From assembly GCA_937921695.1 (NCBI GenBank), contig CAKZTZ010000001.1:62001-126000 (forward strand): a DNA stretch of 64,000 nucleotides, given 5' to 3'. This DNA is from an uncultured Sulfolobales archaeon (GTDB lineage Archaea; Thermoproteota; Thermoprotei_A; Sulfolobales; Acidilobaceae). Shown piece by piece: positions 24,530 to 37,866 of the stretch. Below the pieces are notes generated by a model. It was not told the DNA's origin and did no database searches. It saw only the letters and a list, made by a program, of their open reading frames with translations. Numbering within the stretch: the stretch's first letter is position 1; the number at the start of each line of letters is the position of its first letter. Both the position numbers and the translations under genes were made by a program.

Positions 24530-25204
24530 TTATTTGGGCTGTTCTTCTCCCGGAGCGGCTGCTTTGCTTGGCGCTATCTTCTCGAAGCTGGGTAGTTCTG
24601 GGAACGCTTCTTTGAGCCTCTGCTCCGCCACTATGCTGGCGTCTCTCAGTATCTTCTGAGCCTCCTCAGTTACGTATGTCGACTCTAAGACTATGGGCGC
24701 CTGGGTTGTTGCCTGCATTAGGGCTACTTGTAGGTTCTCGTCAACTTCTACTAGCTCGGCGAACACGTCGGGCATCATACCCTTTATGTATCCCGTCACT
24801 TGTCTTAAAGCTACTATCGCCGGGGCCAGGTTTGCCTGGACGTCCCCGAATATTACTGCTGTCTCGAGCCTAAGCTTAACCCTCTCAAGAGAGTATCTCA
24901 CGGTCATTATTACCCTGGCCATCTTTCTGACTTCCGCGACTTCAGTGGCGTACATGGCGGCCTTGTTCTTATCCCCTTCAACGAGGGAGTTAACTACTTT
25001 CTCGAAGAGCATTTTATCGTAAGACTGTAGCCTTGCAAGGCTGTAGTCTAGCTTGTTTATCTGAGCTCCTATCTTGTAGAGGGCGCCGACTATCTGCTGC
25101 TTAGCTGGCGGGGGCGGGCTTATGAACTCCCTTATCCTCCTAGATATGCTAGCCTCCTCTTCGGGCCCGCTCCATTTCCTAGCCCACTCTTCAGCCTTGC
25201 TCAT
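24530..25204 (-). CDS. ESCRT-III (CdvB-family) protein, paralogue without winged helix
   Basis: The protein has about 224 residues with the Snf7-like helical core: ALYKIGAQINKLDYSLARLQ (helix 1), then DKMLFEKVVNSLVEGDKNKAAMYATEVAEVRKM (helix 2), and further helices to about residue 185. The tail is proline/alanine-rich. CdvB polymers drive membrane constriction during crenarchaeal cell division. The absence of a C-terminal winged helix resembles the CdvB1/CdvB2 paralogues rather than CdvB itself. ATG 25204 follows GGTG by 6 bases. It is divergent from cdvA. Confidence 0.85.
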   Translation of the reverse strand: MSKAEEWARKWSGPEEEASISRRIREFISPPPPAKQQIVGALYKIGAQINKLDYSLARLQSYDKMLFEKVVNSLVEGDKNKAAMYATEVAEVRKMARVIMTVRYSLERVKLRLETAVIFGDVQANLAPAIVALRQVTGYIKGMMPDVFAELVEVDENLQVALMQATTQAPIVLESTYVTEEAQKILRDASIVAEQRLKEAFPELPSFEKIAPSKAAAPGEEQPK

Positions 25205-25301
25205 ATAAGGCACCACAAGCTAGTAGCTGTTTGGAGAGGCTTAACAGATGTTAGGCTCGTAGTATAGAGGCTTCCACCCTATATATACAGTGTTACCCAC
25301 A

Positions 25302-25316
25302 CAATTCCAGGAATTG
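25302..25316. promoter_or_regulatory. Perfect 15-bp palindrome at the cdvA transcription start
   Basis: CAATTCC-A-GGAATTG is a perfect inverted repeat centred at 25309, about 25 bases downstream of the cdvA TATA-like CTATATATA (25279-25287) and just before the GGGGGGTG ribosome site. A factor bound there would control cdvA directly. In Sulfolobus, cell-division genes are under cell-cycle control; no link to that factor is claimed. Confidence 0.5.
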
Positions 25317-25329
25317 GGGGGTGCATGGT

Positions 25330-26052
25330 TTGAGCTTAAGAGTTGAAATTGTATCACACCTTGTCGGTCAAGAAGTTGAAGATTCTTATGGGAGGGTTTT
25401 AGGCATCCTAGTGAGCTTTAACAGTGATGTAAACGGTAACGTTAAGTCTATAGAGGTTAAAGTAGCCGATAAGGGCCTAGAGAGCGTAGAAGGGGACAGG
25501 CTTCAAGTCAACGACGGGAAACTCACGATACTCCCCGAGTGGAAGTATGAAGCCCTCAAAGTCATAGAAGCTCTAGATAGAGCATACAGGAGGAGAAGAG
25601 CCCTGGAAACAATAACCTCAAGCTCCGACATACCAGCAGAAATAGTTGAAAACCTAAAGAGAGTGTTAAACGAGGAGATAAAGAACCTCAAGATCAGAGC
25701 CGAAAAAGTCGGTAGAATGATCAAAGACAGGCTAGCAACAATAGAAGACGAAAGCCTCCACATATCCAAAGCCATCGTAGACATACAAACCCTATACTTC
25801 AGCGGAGAAGTAGGAGAAAAAAGCTACACGCAAAGCATGAACCACCTAAAGAAACTCAGAGAGAAACTAATGGAGGAAAAGAACGACGCCAAGAAAACAT
25901 TAGACAAACTAGAGAAAACCGTAGAAGCCACACTAACACAACAACAACCCCAGAAAATAATAGCACAACAGGAGCAAAAACAACAACAACCCCAAAAACA
26001 AGACACACAGCAAACACCAGTCCCAGTAGTAGTTAAAATAGAGGAGGCATAG
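25330..26052 (+). CDS. cdvA: Cell division protein CdvA
   Basis: CdvA marks the division site and recruits ESCRT-III in crenarchaea. The protein of about 240 residues has an N-terminal PRC-barrel-like beta domain (residues 1-70, VGQEVEDSYGRVLGILVSFNSD), a long coiled coil (about 75-200), a glutamine-rich linker, and a C-terminal PVPVVVKIEEA strand. That strand corresponds to the ESCRT-III-binding (E3B) peptide. TTG 25330 is 6 bases after GGGGGGTG; GTG 25321 also opens the frame. No cdvB with winged helix and no cdvC follow, so the usual cdvABC order is broken here. Confidence 0.9.
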   Translation: MSLRVEIVSHLVGQEVEDSYGRVLGILVSFNSDVNGNVKSIEVKVADKGLESVEGDRLQVNDGKLTILPEWKYEALKVIEALDRAYRRRRALETITSSSDIPAEIVENLKRVLNEEIKNLKIRAEKVGRMIKDRLATIEDESLHISKAIVDIQTLYFSGEVGEKSYTQSMNHLKKLREKLMEEKNDAKKTLDKLEKTVEATLTQQQPQKIIAQQEQKQQQPQKQDTQQTPVPVVVKIEEA

Positions 26053-26437
26053 AAGGAGCCAGCAATAATTTAATAAAACATAGAAACACCTACGAGCTTT
26101 ATATCCCTCACAACTCACACATTTAAAAGCACCAGCTTCAAACACCCAGGAAACTAGCTGCTACCACTCCGCTCCCAGGTTTTCACATTAAGAGAGCCCC
26201 CTTCATGTAATAGAGGTTTTCAGAAGTGGAATCCACACCTAGCTCTTTAAGCTTACACGTATTCCAGGCTTAACGTAACAGAAGTAACTATTAAGATAGC
26301 GTGGGCTTAAGCTCTACAAAGCTAAAACAGCCTTAACCCTCCTAGGTTACGGTAGAGCCCCCTGGAGTGGCCGGCTTTAGTTCTAGACACTTTTTACTTT
26401 CACTGTTCCCGGGAGGTTCTTCCCCTTTTACCCTCTA
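26053..26437. other. 385-bp gap downstream of cdvA
   Basis: I find no reading frame over 30 codons with a ribosome site on either strand, no tRNA and no convincing hairpin. The first 100 bases are AT-rich and probably contain the cdvA transcript end and T/A-rich terminator. The rest has ordinary composition. In other crenarchaea cdvB would be expected here, but no decayed copy is apparent. Confidence 0.5.
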
Positions 26438-26467
26438 ATGTGTTTAACTCTAATCCAGGTGTTGTCT

Positions 26468-26839
26468 GTGAGGTTCGTGCATTTATTGAGCAAGGAGGCT
26501 AGAAGGGGTGTGATTCATGTTATTGTCAAAGGTAGGGGTTTAAGGGAGGCTTCCAGCATTCTGGGGGTTACGCAGGCTGCTGTGAGCAAGTATAGGCTAG
26601 GAGCTACACACCCTAGCGATTCAACATTAGAGAGGGCCTTAGCTAGCCTAGACAGGGAGGAGCTTAGGGAAGTGTCTAAGATAATGTTCGAAGATTTGAG
26701 GAAAGGCTTCGAATCCCTCATAGACTGGATGGCCGACAATAACCTTATAGACGAGGAGGTCGTAGAGTGGGCTGAAAACACTTTAGACAAGATCAGGGGG
26801 AAAATGGTTGCGAGACGCGGTAAACTAGTCATAGTCTAG
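26468..26839 (+). CDS. Helix-turn-helix DNA-binding protein
   Basis: This is a small protein of about 123 residues with a helix-turn-helix at about residues 17-55 (GRGLREASSILGVTQAAVSKYRLGATHPSD), as in archaeal COG2522-type regulators. A helical C-terminal half follows (SKIMFEDLRKGFESLIDWMADNNLI), suited to dimerisation. A GTG at 26468 lies 6 bases after GGTG; the frame is open from ATG 26438. Targets are unknown, and it is convergent with the next gene. Confidence 0.72.
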   Translation: MRFVHLLSKEARRGVIHVIVKGRGLREASSILGVTQAAVSKYRLGATHPSDSTLERALASLDREELREVSKIMFEDLRKGFESLIDWMADNNLIDEEVVEWAENTLDKIRGKMVARRGKLVIV

Positions 26840-26843
26840 GAAA

Positions 26844-27251
26844 CTATGTTACCTTGAACGACAATATCCTCCAATACTTCGAGGCCTCCAAGAGCCACCC
26901 GGCTAATATGTAAGCTATCCTATCCCTAGCACTCTCAGCATCAAGCTGTAGGCCGAGCTCCGAGAAGGCCTCTCTAGCAGCCTCTCCATCAACCCTCTCC
27001 CTAAACAGCCCCTTGAAAATATCTAGTAGATCTGCCAAACTATGTTTACCTCTCGATAGCACTATTTCCAGTTTCTCGAAATCCTCGTTTGCCAGCATAG
27101 ATTTTTCCACGAGATCCTCCCTATTCCTCCTCCTCAACACTTCCCAATATACTTTCAAAGGCTCGTAATCCCCTATTATCTCGCAGCTAGTGAAAGGAGG
27201 CTTCCATCTCGAGCTTTCACACAAGTAAAGGCCCCACATAGTGTATGGCAT
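26844..27251 (-). CDS. Hypothetical protein, 135 residues
   Basis: No family is recognised. The sequence looks coding: Trp- and Tyr-containing N-terminus (MWGLYLCESSRWKPP), then several amphipathic helices rich in Glu, Arg and Leu, ending in a Trp-rich helix (AGWLLEASKYWRI). A TATA-like TTTAAAAT lies about 25 bases before the ATG, so the mRNA is probably leaderless. It ends 5 bases from the convergent helix-turn-helix gene. Confidence 0.6.
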   Translation of the reverse strand: MPYTMWGLYLCESSRWKPPFTSCEIIGDYEPLKVYWEVLRRRNREDLVEKSMLANEDFEKLEIVLSRGKHSLADLLDIFKGLFRERVDGEAAREAFSELGLQLDAESARDRIAYILAGWLLEASKYWRILSFKVT

Positions 27252-27329
27252 GGTAGGAGCTTAAGATTTTAAATGCTAGGCAGGGCTGTTCCCAGAGTTT
27301 GAGCGTGGAGAGCTTGCCGGGAGGGTTTA

Positions 27330-28685
27330 TTAGTAAATCATTAGGTCTTTGAATTTCTCTACAGTCTCCAGGCTCTTCTTGAGGTCCGCGAATATTCTAG
27401 CTACTTCCTCTACGTCTCTACGCTCTACTTTTAAAGCCCCCCTTCTTATCGCCATTATCCTTGCAGGCTCTAATAGTTGAACCGCATATCTGAGGCTTCT
27501 CTCAGTTCCTAGTTTTGTTAGCGCTTCGAGAGCTTCATCGCTCAGGGGCGCCTCTTCCTCTTCGGCTCTAATCTTTATAATCTCCCTTATTTCCTCGCTG
27601 GTGTAGGGCCTTGTGGTTATTATGAGTAGCCTGTCGAGCAAGTCTCTAGGTATCCCGTGAGGCGACTCTACATCCGTCCCTCTTATCTTAGTTACACCCC
27701 TATTCGTGGCCATCACTATTATAGGTGAGAAGTCGCTCTCCATAGCTCTCGTCAGGAACGAGAAGCACTCTAAATCTAGCATGTGCACGTCGTCTATGAA
27801 CATTACCCCCGGCACGAGCTCCGCCCTACCCTCGTCTATCAGTTTCTTGGCGACCTCGTTTGCCTGCTTCCTATCCTCATCCCCCAGCTCCCTCTCAGTC
27901 TCGAAAAGCGCTAGGAGGCCTGAAAAGGCTACCCTCCTAGCAGCCACGGAAACATCTATATCATGGAGAGTCACAGTTCTAACTAGCTCTTTCTTCTTTT
28001 TGAGAGGCCCTGACGGTATTTCTATTTCCCTCTCCATCTCAATATCAAACCTTTTCTCACCCTTATCCCTAGCTTTCCCCATCTTCCTCACAGCCCCCGT
28101 CTCCGTGTCGATCATTATGACATCTCCTTTCCTAACGTTCAACGCCATAAGCTGCTCGGCGATCTCGGGGCCCACAGTGTATGAGGCTGTTTCATCCTTA
28201 GTCTCAAGGGTTATCCTCGCGCCTCCCACTGTAGGGTACGGGTAGAAGGGGGTCTGCCTCTTAACATACTTAAGCTCCGCAACAACACCCTCCACTATAA
28301 CCCTCTCCTCTCTAATCCTAAGACCTATAGCCCTCCTCAGAGCCTGCAACAAGGTCTCAGTCTTCCTCTGGCTACCCACAATCTCGCTACCATCAAGAGA
28401 CACGAAGGGAGTGTCTTCACCCAACTCTCTCGCTATGGCGACAGCAATAGCAGTCTTCCCGGTGCCCGGGGGCCCAACCATGAGAACCCCCCTTCCACCC
28501 AGCTTCCCCTCTTTAACTAGCTGTACCACAATACCGGCAGCTTCCCTGGCCTCTTCCTGGCCTACGAGGCCCCCTCCTATTCTAAGGGCTTTCCCGTTCT
28601 TGTCTAAGCCTAGACCTGTTATATGGCTGTGCACTGATCTCTTGACGATTTTAGGTATGGCTTTAACCTCCTCCAAGGGGTCCAC
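27330..28685 (-). CDS. TIP49/RuvB-like AAA+ ATPase (DUF/TIP49 family)
   Basis: The 451-residue protein matches archaeal RuvBL (TIP49) homologues. It has an N-terminal linker with GLG(L)DKNGKALRIGGGLVGQEEAREAAG, Walker A GPPGTGKTA near residue 70, an inserted OB-like domain II (about 125-240), then Walker B FIDDVHMLD near 300, sensor 1 (MATNRG) and the C-terminal lid with arginine finger region. Eukaryotic relatives act in chromatin remodelling and RNP assembly; the archaeal role is unclear. The Walker B motif reads DD instead of the usual DE. It is divergent from the RNA polymerase operon. Confidence 0.92.
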   Translation of the reverse strand: MDPLEEVKAIPKIVKRSVHSHITGLGLDKNGKALRIGGGLVGQEEAREAAGIVVQLVKEGKLGGRGVLMVGPPGTGKTAIAVAIARELGEDTPFVSLDGSEIVGSQRKTETLLQALRRAIGLRIREERVIVEGVVAELKYVKRQTPFYPYPTVGGARITLETKDETASYTVGPEIAEQLMALNVRKGDVIMIDTETGAVRKMGKARDKGEKRFDIEMEREIEIPSGPLKKKKELVRTVTLHDIDVSVAARRVAFSGLLALFETERELGDEDRKQANEVAKKLIDEGRAELVPGVMFIDDVHMLDLECFSFLTRAMESDFSPIIVMATNRGVTKIRGTDVESPHGIPRDLLDRLLIITTRPYTSEEIREIIKIRAEEEEAPLSDEALEALTKLGTERSLRYAVQLLEPARIMAIRRGALKVERRDVEEVARIFADLKKSLETVEKFKDLMIY

Positions 28686-28804
28686 CCATTATAAAATATC
28701 CTATGAGGAGACAATTCTTATAAACTTTAAAATAATGAGCAAGAATCCCCTCCATCACAACCCTCTACTTGTAGAGTGAGGTCTTTTTAAGCTTAGAAGA
28801 ATAA

Positions 28805-28813
28805 CTTTATAAG
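28805..28813 (+). promoter_or_regulatory. Promoter of the RNA polymerase operon (TATA box)
   Basis: CTTTATAAG is a strong archaeal TATA box 37 bases upstream of the rpoH TTG, giving a short leader that contains GAGG. Confidence 0.65.
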
Positions 28814-28849
28814 CAGTAGGTAAACCCTAGTATTAGAGGATGGCTCTCA

Positions 28850-29113
28850 TTGTCGGGGAAGGCTCCGGAAAAGTGGATCCTCGAGCATAGGCTAGTCCCT
28901 GAGCATAGGGTTTTGAGTTTAGAAGAGGCTATTCAGGTTCTCAGGAGGCTGGGGGTTAAACCGTGGCAGTTGCCTCAGATAAGTATAAACGACCCTGTAG
29001 TTAGGCTTTTAAACGCTAAGCCGGGAGATATTATTGAGATAAGGAGAAAGTCCCCTACGGGGGGTGTAGCTATAGCTTATAGGCTTGTTGTAGCTTTCGA
29101 GAGGAGGTCTTAG
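28850..29113 (+). CDS. rpoH: DNA-directed RNA polymerase subunit H (Rpo5)
   Basis: This 87-residue protein is the archaeal equivalent of the C-terminal domain of eukaryotic RPB5. The signature [30 protein letters not shown] and [24 protein letters not shown] is complete. It sits in the lower jaw of the enzyme. The start is a TTG after GAGG. It is the first gene of rpoH-rpoB-rpoA1-rpoA2-rpl30e-nusA-rps12. Confidence 0.96.
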   Translation: MSGKAPEKWILEHRLVPEHRVLSLEEAIQVLRRLGVKPWQLPQISINDPVVRLLNAKPGDIIEIRRKSPTGGVAIAYRLVVAFERRS

Positions 29114-29118
29114 GAGCC

Positions 29119-32100
29119 ATGAAAGCCGGAGACTCGGCCCACGTTTTAGATAGGGAGAGCTTATGGCTTGTTTTCAAGTCATACCTGGACGTCTTAGGCC
29201 TTTCGAGGCAGCACCTAGACTCTTATAACGCCTTCGTCTCAAAAAGGCTTAGAGATATAGTTAACTCGATAGGGGAGATAAGGCCCTCCTGGAGGATTAG
29301 GAGGAAGTCTGAGAGAGAAGCTTTCCAGGAGGCCCCAGATATATGGATCACTGTTAGAGCTCCAGAGAAGCTTGACGAGCTTTTCGAGAAGCCTAAAGTC
29401 AAAGAGGCTGACGGCTACGTCCACCCAATAACCCCCTATGAGTGTAGGGTTAGGGATATAACCTATGCGGCGCCCTTGAACGTGGAGTTCACACTAGTAC
29501 AGGATGGGGTTGAAGTTGAGAGGAAAAGGCTTAGGATAGCTGATTTCCCCGTAATGGTTAAATCCATAATAGACCCTCTAAGCAGGATGAACTCGGAGGA
29601 GCTTATGGCTGTAGGCGAGGACCCCAAAGATCCTGGAGGCTACTTCATAATAAACGGTAACGAGAAAGTTATAGTTGCCCAGGAAGACTTAGCGGTTAAC
29701 AGGATTATAGTAGGGCGCGCTATAACGGGGACAGCTAGGATAACCCATTCAGCTAAAGTAGTTTCCACGATATTAGGTGTTAGGAGGCAGGTCATAGTTG
29801 ACAGGATGAACGATGGGAGTATTGAAGTTACAGTCTCCAAGCTCAACTATAGGATCCCCTTCGCCGTGCTCATGAGAGCCTTAGGGTTTGAGAAGGAGGT
29901 TGAAATAGCTCTAGCTGTATCTCCAGACCCTGATGTTCAGAGGGAGCTCCTCCCGAGCTTCGAGAAAGCGGCTGATGTTGTTAGGACGAAAGATGACGCA
30001 TTGAAATTCCTGGGCAACAGGCTGGCTCCCGGTCAGCCTGTAGAGATAAGAGTTGCGAGGGCTGAGGAGTTCCTAGATTACCAGCTACTGCCACACTTAG
30101 GTAGTAGGCCTGAAGATAGGAGGAGGAAAGGATACTTCCTAGCTGAAATGGCTAGTAGGGTCCTCCAGCTCTACCTAGGTAAAAGGCCTGAAGACGATAA
30201 AGACCATTATTCGAACAAGAGGATTAGGCTCGCGGGAGACCTGCTAGCTGAGATATTCAGAGACTCCCTCGACATGCTAGTGAGGACAATAAGGTCCCAG
30301 CTTGAAGAGTATATCGTGCAGAGGAGGAGGATTAGGCTTGCTAACGTTGTTAGAAGCGACATTATAACTGAGAGGCTCAAAACAGCTATAGCCACAGGCA
30401 ACTGGACCCAGGACAGGACCGGGATAAGCCAAGCTCTAGATAGGACTAACTGGATAAGCCTCCTAAGCCACCTCAGGAGAATAGTATCCCCTCTAAGCAG
30501 GGGCCAGGCCCATTTTGAGGCTAGAGACCTCCACGGGACACACTGGGGTAGGCTATGCCCCTTCGAAACCCCCGAGGGTATTAACTGTGGCTTAGTTAAG
30601 AATCTAGCCCTATCAGCTTATATTAGCGTGGGCGTTGACGAGGCTCAGATAGAGGAGATGCTATATGAAGAGTTTGAGGTACACAGTCTAGACGAGCTGA
30701 TGGAGGAGGCTATTAGGAGCGGCACCCCCCCAGATATAATGCTTAAAGGCTCTAAAGTCTTCCTGAACGGCAGACCTATAGGTTACCACCCAGACGGCGA
30801 GGCTCTAGTTGAAAGTATAAGGAAGAGGAGGAGGAGTAACACCCTCTGCATTGGGAGGCCTGAGGAGCATAGGTGTTTCGAGGTTAACGTAGCTAGGATA
30901 AAAGACGATTACATAGATGAAGTTTACATTAACACTGACGAGGGCAGGCTCTTGAGACCCCTCATAATAGTTGAGAATGGGAAGCCTAAACTAACCGAGG
31001 AACACATTAAAATGCTTAAGACCGGCAAGATAACCTTCTGGGACTTAGTCAAGGATGGTATCATAGAACTCTTAGACACTGATGAGGAGGAGAACGCTTA
31101 CGTGGCGGAGCTCGTCCAGGATCTGACCCCGGAGCACACGCACCTAGAAATATGGCCTGGAGGCATTCTGGGAGTAGCGGCTAGTACAGTGCCCTACATA
31201 GAACACAACCAGAGCCCGAGGAACACTTACCAGTCCGCTATGGCTAAGCAGGCTCTCGGCCTCTACGCCCTCAACTATAAGTATAGGATGGACAGCCATT
31301 CATACCTATTACAGTACCCTCAGAAGCCCATAGTACAGGTTAGGGCTCTAGACGTTATAGGCTATAATGAGAGGCCCTCAGGCCAGAATATGGTTGTGGC
31401 AATAATGGCTTATGCAGGTTATAATGTGGAAGACGCTATAATATTCAATAAGACCTCTATAGACTATGGCCTGGGTAGGGCGTACTTCTTTAGAGTTTAC
31501 TCAGCCCAGGAGCAGGACTATCCCGGGGGGTTGAGCGATAGGATAACAGTGCCCTCACCTAAACTCTATGATCATAAAGGAGACCAGTACTATAGGAAGC
31601 TCGCCCCCGACGGAATAATATATCCTGAGGTTGAAGTTGAAGGCGGAGACATACTAGTAGGTAGGGAGAGCCCGCCAAGGTTCATAGGCGAGGAGAGGGT
31701 GATATCTACAGCCCTAGTCTCCAACAGGGACACTAGCGTCCAACTGAGATATGGGGAGGCCGGCATTGTGGACTCCATCCTCATAATGAGGACCCTCGAG
31801 AGGAACAAGCTGGTTAAAGTTAGAGTTAGAGATCAAAGGATACCAGAGATAGGGGATAAGTTCTCTACGAGGCATGGTCAGAAGGGGGTTATAGGAATGC
31901 TATACCCCAACTATGACATGCCCTACACGGAGGACGGCATAACCCCGGACGTAATATTAAACCCCCATGCTATACCCTCAAGAATGACTGTGGGCCAGCT
32001 CCTCGAAGAAATCGCCGGGAAACTTGGGGCTTTGAAGGCCGAGTTCATAGACGCCTCCATGTCCTATAAGGATGACCTAGATAAGATAAGGCTTGAACTC

Positions 32101-32676
32101 CTAAAACTAGGCTTCGACCCCAACGCTAAAGAAGTACTATATGATGGGAGGACGGGGGAGATCATAGAGAGGCCCATAGTTATAGGTATAGCATTCTACC
32201 AGAGGCTCTACCACATGGTATCGGATAAGATGCACGCTAGAGCCACGGGTAAAGTCCAGCTCCTCACAAGGCAGCCCACTGAGGGTAAAGCGAGGCAGGG
32301 CGGGCTGAGGTTTGGGGAAATGGAGAGAGACAGCCTAGTAGGCCATGGAGCCTCCATGCTAGTCAGAGATAGGCTGGTGGAGGCGAGCGACTCTCACATA
32401 GTATACGTGTGCAACCTGTGCGGCCACATAGGATGGTATAATAAGAGGAAAGGAATATACGAGTGCCCCATACATGGTGCTGAAGGTGATATTAAACCGG
32501 TTAAAGTACCCTACGCTTTCAAACTCCTACTCCAGGAACTTCAAAGTATGGCTATTAAACCTCAGATCAAAGTGAGCGATAAGATATCCCTCCTCAGGAA
32601 AATACTGGGAGAACAAGGCGCCCCTAAACCAAGCGAGCACCTTAAAAGCTCGGAAAACCTAGAGGGCAAAAGTTAG
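29119..32676 (+). CDS. rpoB: DNA-directed RNA polymerase subunit B (Rpo2)
   Basis: The second-largest polymerase subunit is encoded as one unsplit chain of 1185 residues, as in crenarchaea rather than the split B'/B'' of many euryarchaea. Lobe, fork and hybrid-binding regions are recognisable, for example GTHWGRLCPFETPEGINCGLVKNLA and KFSTRHGQKGVIG. A C-terminal clamp zinc site carries CNLCG and a later CPIHG. It starts 5 bases after rpoH. Confidence 0.98.
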   Translation: MKAGDSAHVLDRESLWLVFKSYLDVLGLSRQHLDSYNAFVSKRLRDIVNSIGEIRPSWRIRRKSEREAFQEAPDIWITVRAPEKLDELFEKPKVKEADGYVHPITPYECRVRDITYAAPLNVEFTLVQDGVEVERKRLRIADFPVMVKSIIDPLSRMNSEELMAVGEDPKDPGGYFIINGNEKVIVAQEDLAVNRIIVGRAITGTARITHSAKVVSTILGVRRQVIVDRMNDGSIEVTVSKLNYRIPFAVLMRALGFEKEVEIALAVSPDPDVQRELLPSFEKAADVVRTKDDALKFLGNRLAPGQPVEIRVARAEEFLDYQLLPHLGSRPEDRRRKGYFLAEMASRVLQLYLGKRPEDDKDHYSNKRIRLAGDLLAEIFRDSLDMLVRTIRSQLEEYIVQRRRIRLANVVRSDIITERLKTAIATGNWTQDRTGISQALDRTNWISLLSHLRRIVSPLSRGQAHFEARDLHGTHWGRLCPFETPEGINCGLVKNLALSAYISVGVDEAQIEEMLYEEFEVHSLDELMEEAIRSGTPPDIMLKGSKVFLNGRPIGYHPDGEALVESIRKRRRSNTLCIGRPEEHRCFEVNVARIKDDYIDEVYINTDEGRLLRPLIIVENGKPKLTEEHIKMLKTGKITFWDLVKDGIIELLDTDEEENAYVAELVQDLTPEHTHLEIWPGGILGVAASTVPYIEHNQSPRNTYQSAMAKQALGLYALNYKYRMDSHSYLLQYPQKPIVQVRALDVIGYNERPSGQNMVVAIMAYAGYNVEDAIIFNKTSIDYGLGRAYFFRVYSAQEQDYPGGLSDRITVPSPKLYDHKGDQYYRKLAPDGIIYPEVEVEGGDILVGRESPPRFIGEERVISTALVSNRDTSVQLRYGEAGIVDSILIMRTLERNKLVKVRVRDQRIPEIGDKFSTRHGQKGVIGMLYPNYDMPYTEDGITPDVILNPHAIPSRMTVGQLLEEIAGKLGALKAEFIDASMSYKDDLDKIRLELLKLGFDPNAKEVLYDGRTGEIIERPIVIGIAFYQRLYHMVSDKMHARATGKVQLLTRQPTEGKARQGGLRFGEMERDSLVGHGASMLVRDRLVEASDSHIVYVCNLCGHIGWYNKRKGIYECPIHGAEGDIKPVKVPYAFKLLLQELQSMAIKPQIKVSDKISLLRKILGEQGAPKPSEHLKSSENLEGKS

Positions 32677-32689
32677 GGGGTGGCTAGCT

Positions 32690-36597
<3,908 letters not shown>

Positions 36598-36618
36598 CCG
36601 GGGCTGTCTTCGATCCAG

Positions 36619-36924
36619 TTGTCTATAGAAAGGGAGCTTAAGAATTTGGTTAAAACAGGCAAATACTATCTGGGCTCTAGGAGGAGTTTAGAGGCTGTGA
36701 AGAGGGGCGAAGCAAAACTACTAATAGTCGCGGAGAACGCGCCCCCGGAAATCAGAGAGAGAGCACTATACTACGCTAAGCTTTCAAAAACTCCAGTCAT
36801 AGTGTTCAAGGGATCTACAATGGACTTAGGCCTAGCTGTAGGCAAGCCTTTCACAGTATCCATAGTAGCGGTGCTAGATGAAGGAACTGCAAGACTCCTG
36901 GAAGTAGCGTCACTACAGGGATGA
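36619..36924 (+). CDS. rpl30e: Ribosomal protein L30e
   Basis: L30e (101 residues) of the L7Ae/L30e fold binds a kink-turn in large-subunit rRNA. The segment TGKYYLGSRRSLEAVKRGEAKLLIVAENAPPEIRE is typical, followed by the VGKPF loop. The start is TTG 36619. It sits between rpoA2 and nusA, the classical archaeal order. Confidence 0.95.
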   Translation: MSIERELKNLVKTGKYYLGSRRSLEAVKRGEAKLLIVAENAPPEIRERALYYAKLSKTPVIVFKGSTMDLGLAVGKPFTVSIVAVLDEGTARLLEVASLQG

Positions 36925-36928
36925 AGTT

Positions 36929-37360
36929 ATGAGCGAGGACAGGATAACAGTAGAGGAGCTACGTTATATCTCGGTTTTCAACGAGATAACCGGGGCTACA
37001 GCTTTCAGGTGCATAGTGGATAATGAGAGCGGCAAATACTTGTTTCTAGTAAAGAAGGGGGACTTAGGCAAGGCTATAGGGAGGAACGGGAGAAACATTA
37101 AAATACTCGGGGACCTCCTAAAAAAGCCCCTAGAAGTTTTCGAGTACTCAGAAGATATAGCTGGGATGGTTAGAAACCTCCTACCCGGAGTCGACGTCCT
37201 GAAAGTTGATGTAAGCGAGAGGGGGGAGGAGAAAATAGTGATAGTTAAAGTGAGAGAGGAAGATAAGGGTAAAGCTATAGGAAAAGATGGGAGGAACGTA
37301 AAAAGAGCCAGGCTAGTGTTAAACAAGATGTTCGGGGTAACAAAAATCATAATTAAATAG
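36929..37360 (+). CDS. nusA: Archaeal NusA homologue (KH-domain transcription factor)
   Basis: The 143-residue protein consists essentially of two KH domains, with the signature loops GKAIGRNGRNIKIL and GKAIGKDGRNVKRA. Archaeal NusA lacks the N- and C-terminal domains of bacterial NusA. A role in transcription elongation, termination or RNA binding is inferred from the family and from its position in the polymerase operon. Confidence 0.95.
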   Translation: MSEDRITVEELRYISVFNEITGATAFRCIVDNESGKYLFLVKKGDLGKAIGRNGRNIKILGDLLKKPLEVFEYSEDIAGMVRNLLPGVDVLKVDVSERGEEKIVIVKVREEDKGKAIGKDGRNVKRARLVLNKMFGVTKIIIK

Positions 37361-37413
37361 TAACCTAAAAATTTAAGGTTTAACAATGAAAAACCTAAGC
37401 TAAGGGTTGACAA

Positions 37414-37857
37414 ATGCCGGGTAAAAAAGCCCCAGCAGGGCTCTTCGCCGCTAGAGCTCTGAGAAGGAAAAGGCTCAAGTTTAGGTGGAGTCAGAGAGAG
37501 TTTAGAGTAAGAATGCTTAAGTTAAAAGAGAAATACGACCCTCTAGAAGGAGCCCCCATGGCTAGGGGCATAGTACTTGAGAAAGTCGGCATAGAGTCGA
37601 GGCAGCCCAACTCAGCTCTTAGAAAATGTGTTAGGGTCCAGCTTGTGAAAAATAAGAAGGTTGTAACGGCTTTCGTCCCGTGGGACGGCGGGATACTTTA
37701 CATAGACGAGCATGACGAGGTCGTAATAGAAGGCATTGGAGGCCCGAGGGGTAAGGCCCTCGGCGACATACCAGGAGTTAGGTATAAAGTTGTTACAGTT
37801 AACGGGGTCTCCCTTAAAGCTCTCTGGGAGGGTAAGAAACAGAAACCTAGGAGATAA
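37414..37857 (+). CDS. rps12: Ribosomal protein S12
   Basis: S12 (uS12, 147 residues) is at the decoding centre. Conserved segments include the basic N-terminal tail, [14 protein letters not shown] and the [19 protein letters not shown] loop. It ends the polymerase operon; S7 and EF-1A, which often follow, are absent because a convergent gene starts immediately after. Confidence 0.97.
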   Translation: MPGKKAPAGLFAARALRRKRLKFRWSQREFRVRMLKLKEKYDPLEGAPMARGIVLEKVGIESRQPNSALRKCVRVQLVKNKKVVTAFVPWDGGILYIDEHDEVVIEGIGGPRGKALGDIPGVRYKVVTVNGVSLKALWEGKKQKPRR

Positions 37858-37866
37858 TCTTTAAAG

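Noticed and set aside
25824..26145. Leu/Cys-rich minus-strand frames opposite the end of cdvA
   Set aside because: They mirror the Gln-rich linker of CdvA (CAA repeats read backwards as TTG/GTT) and have no ribosome site.
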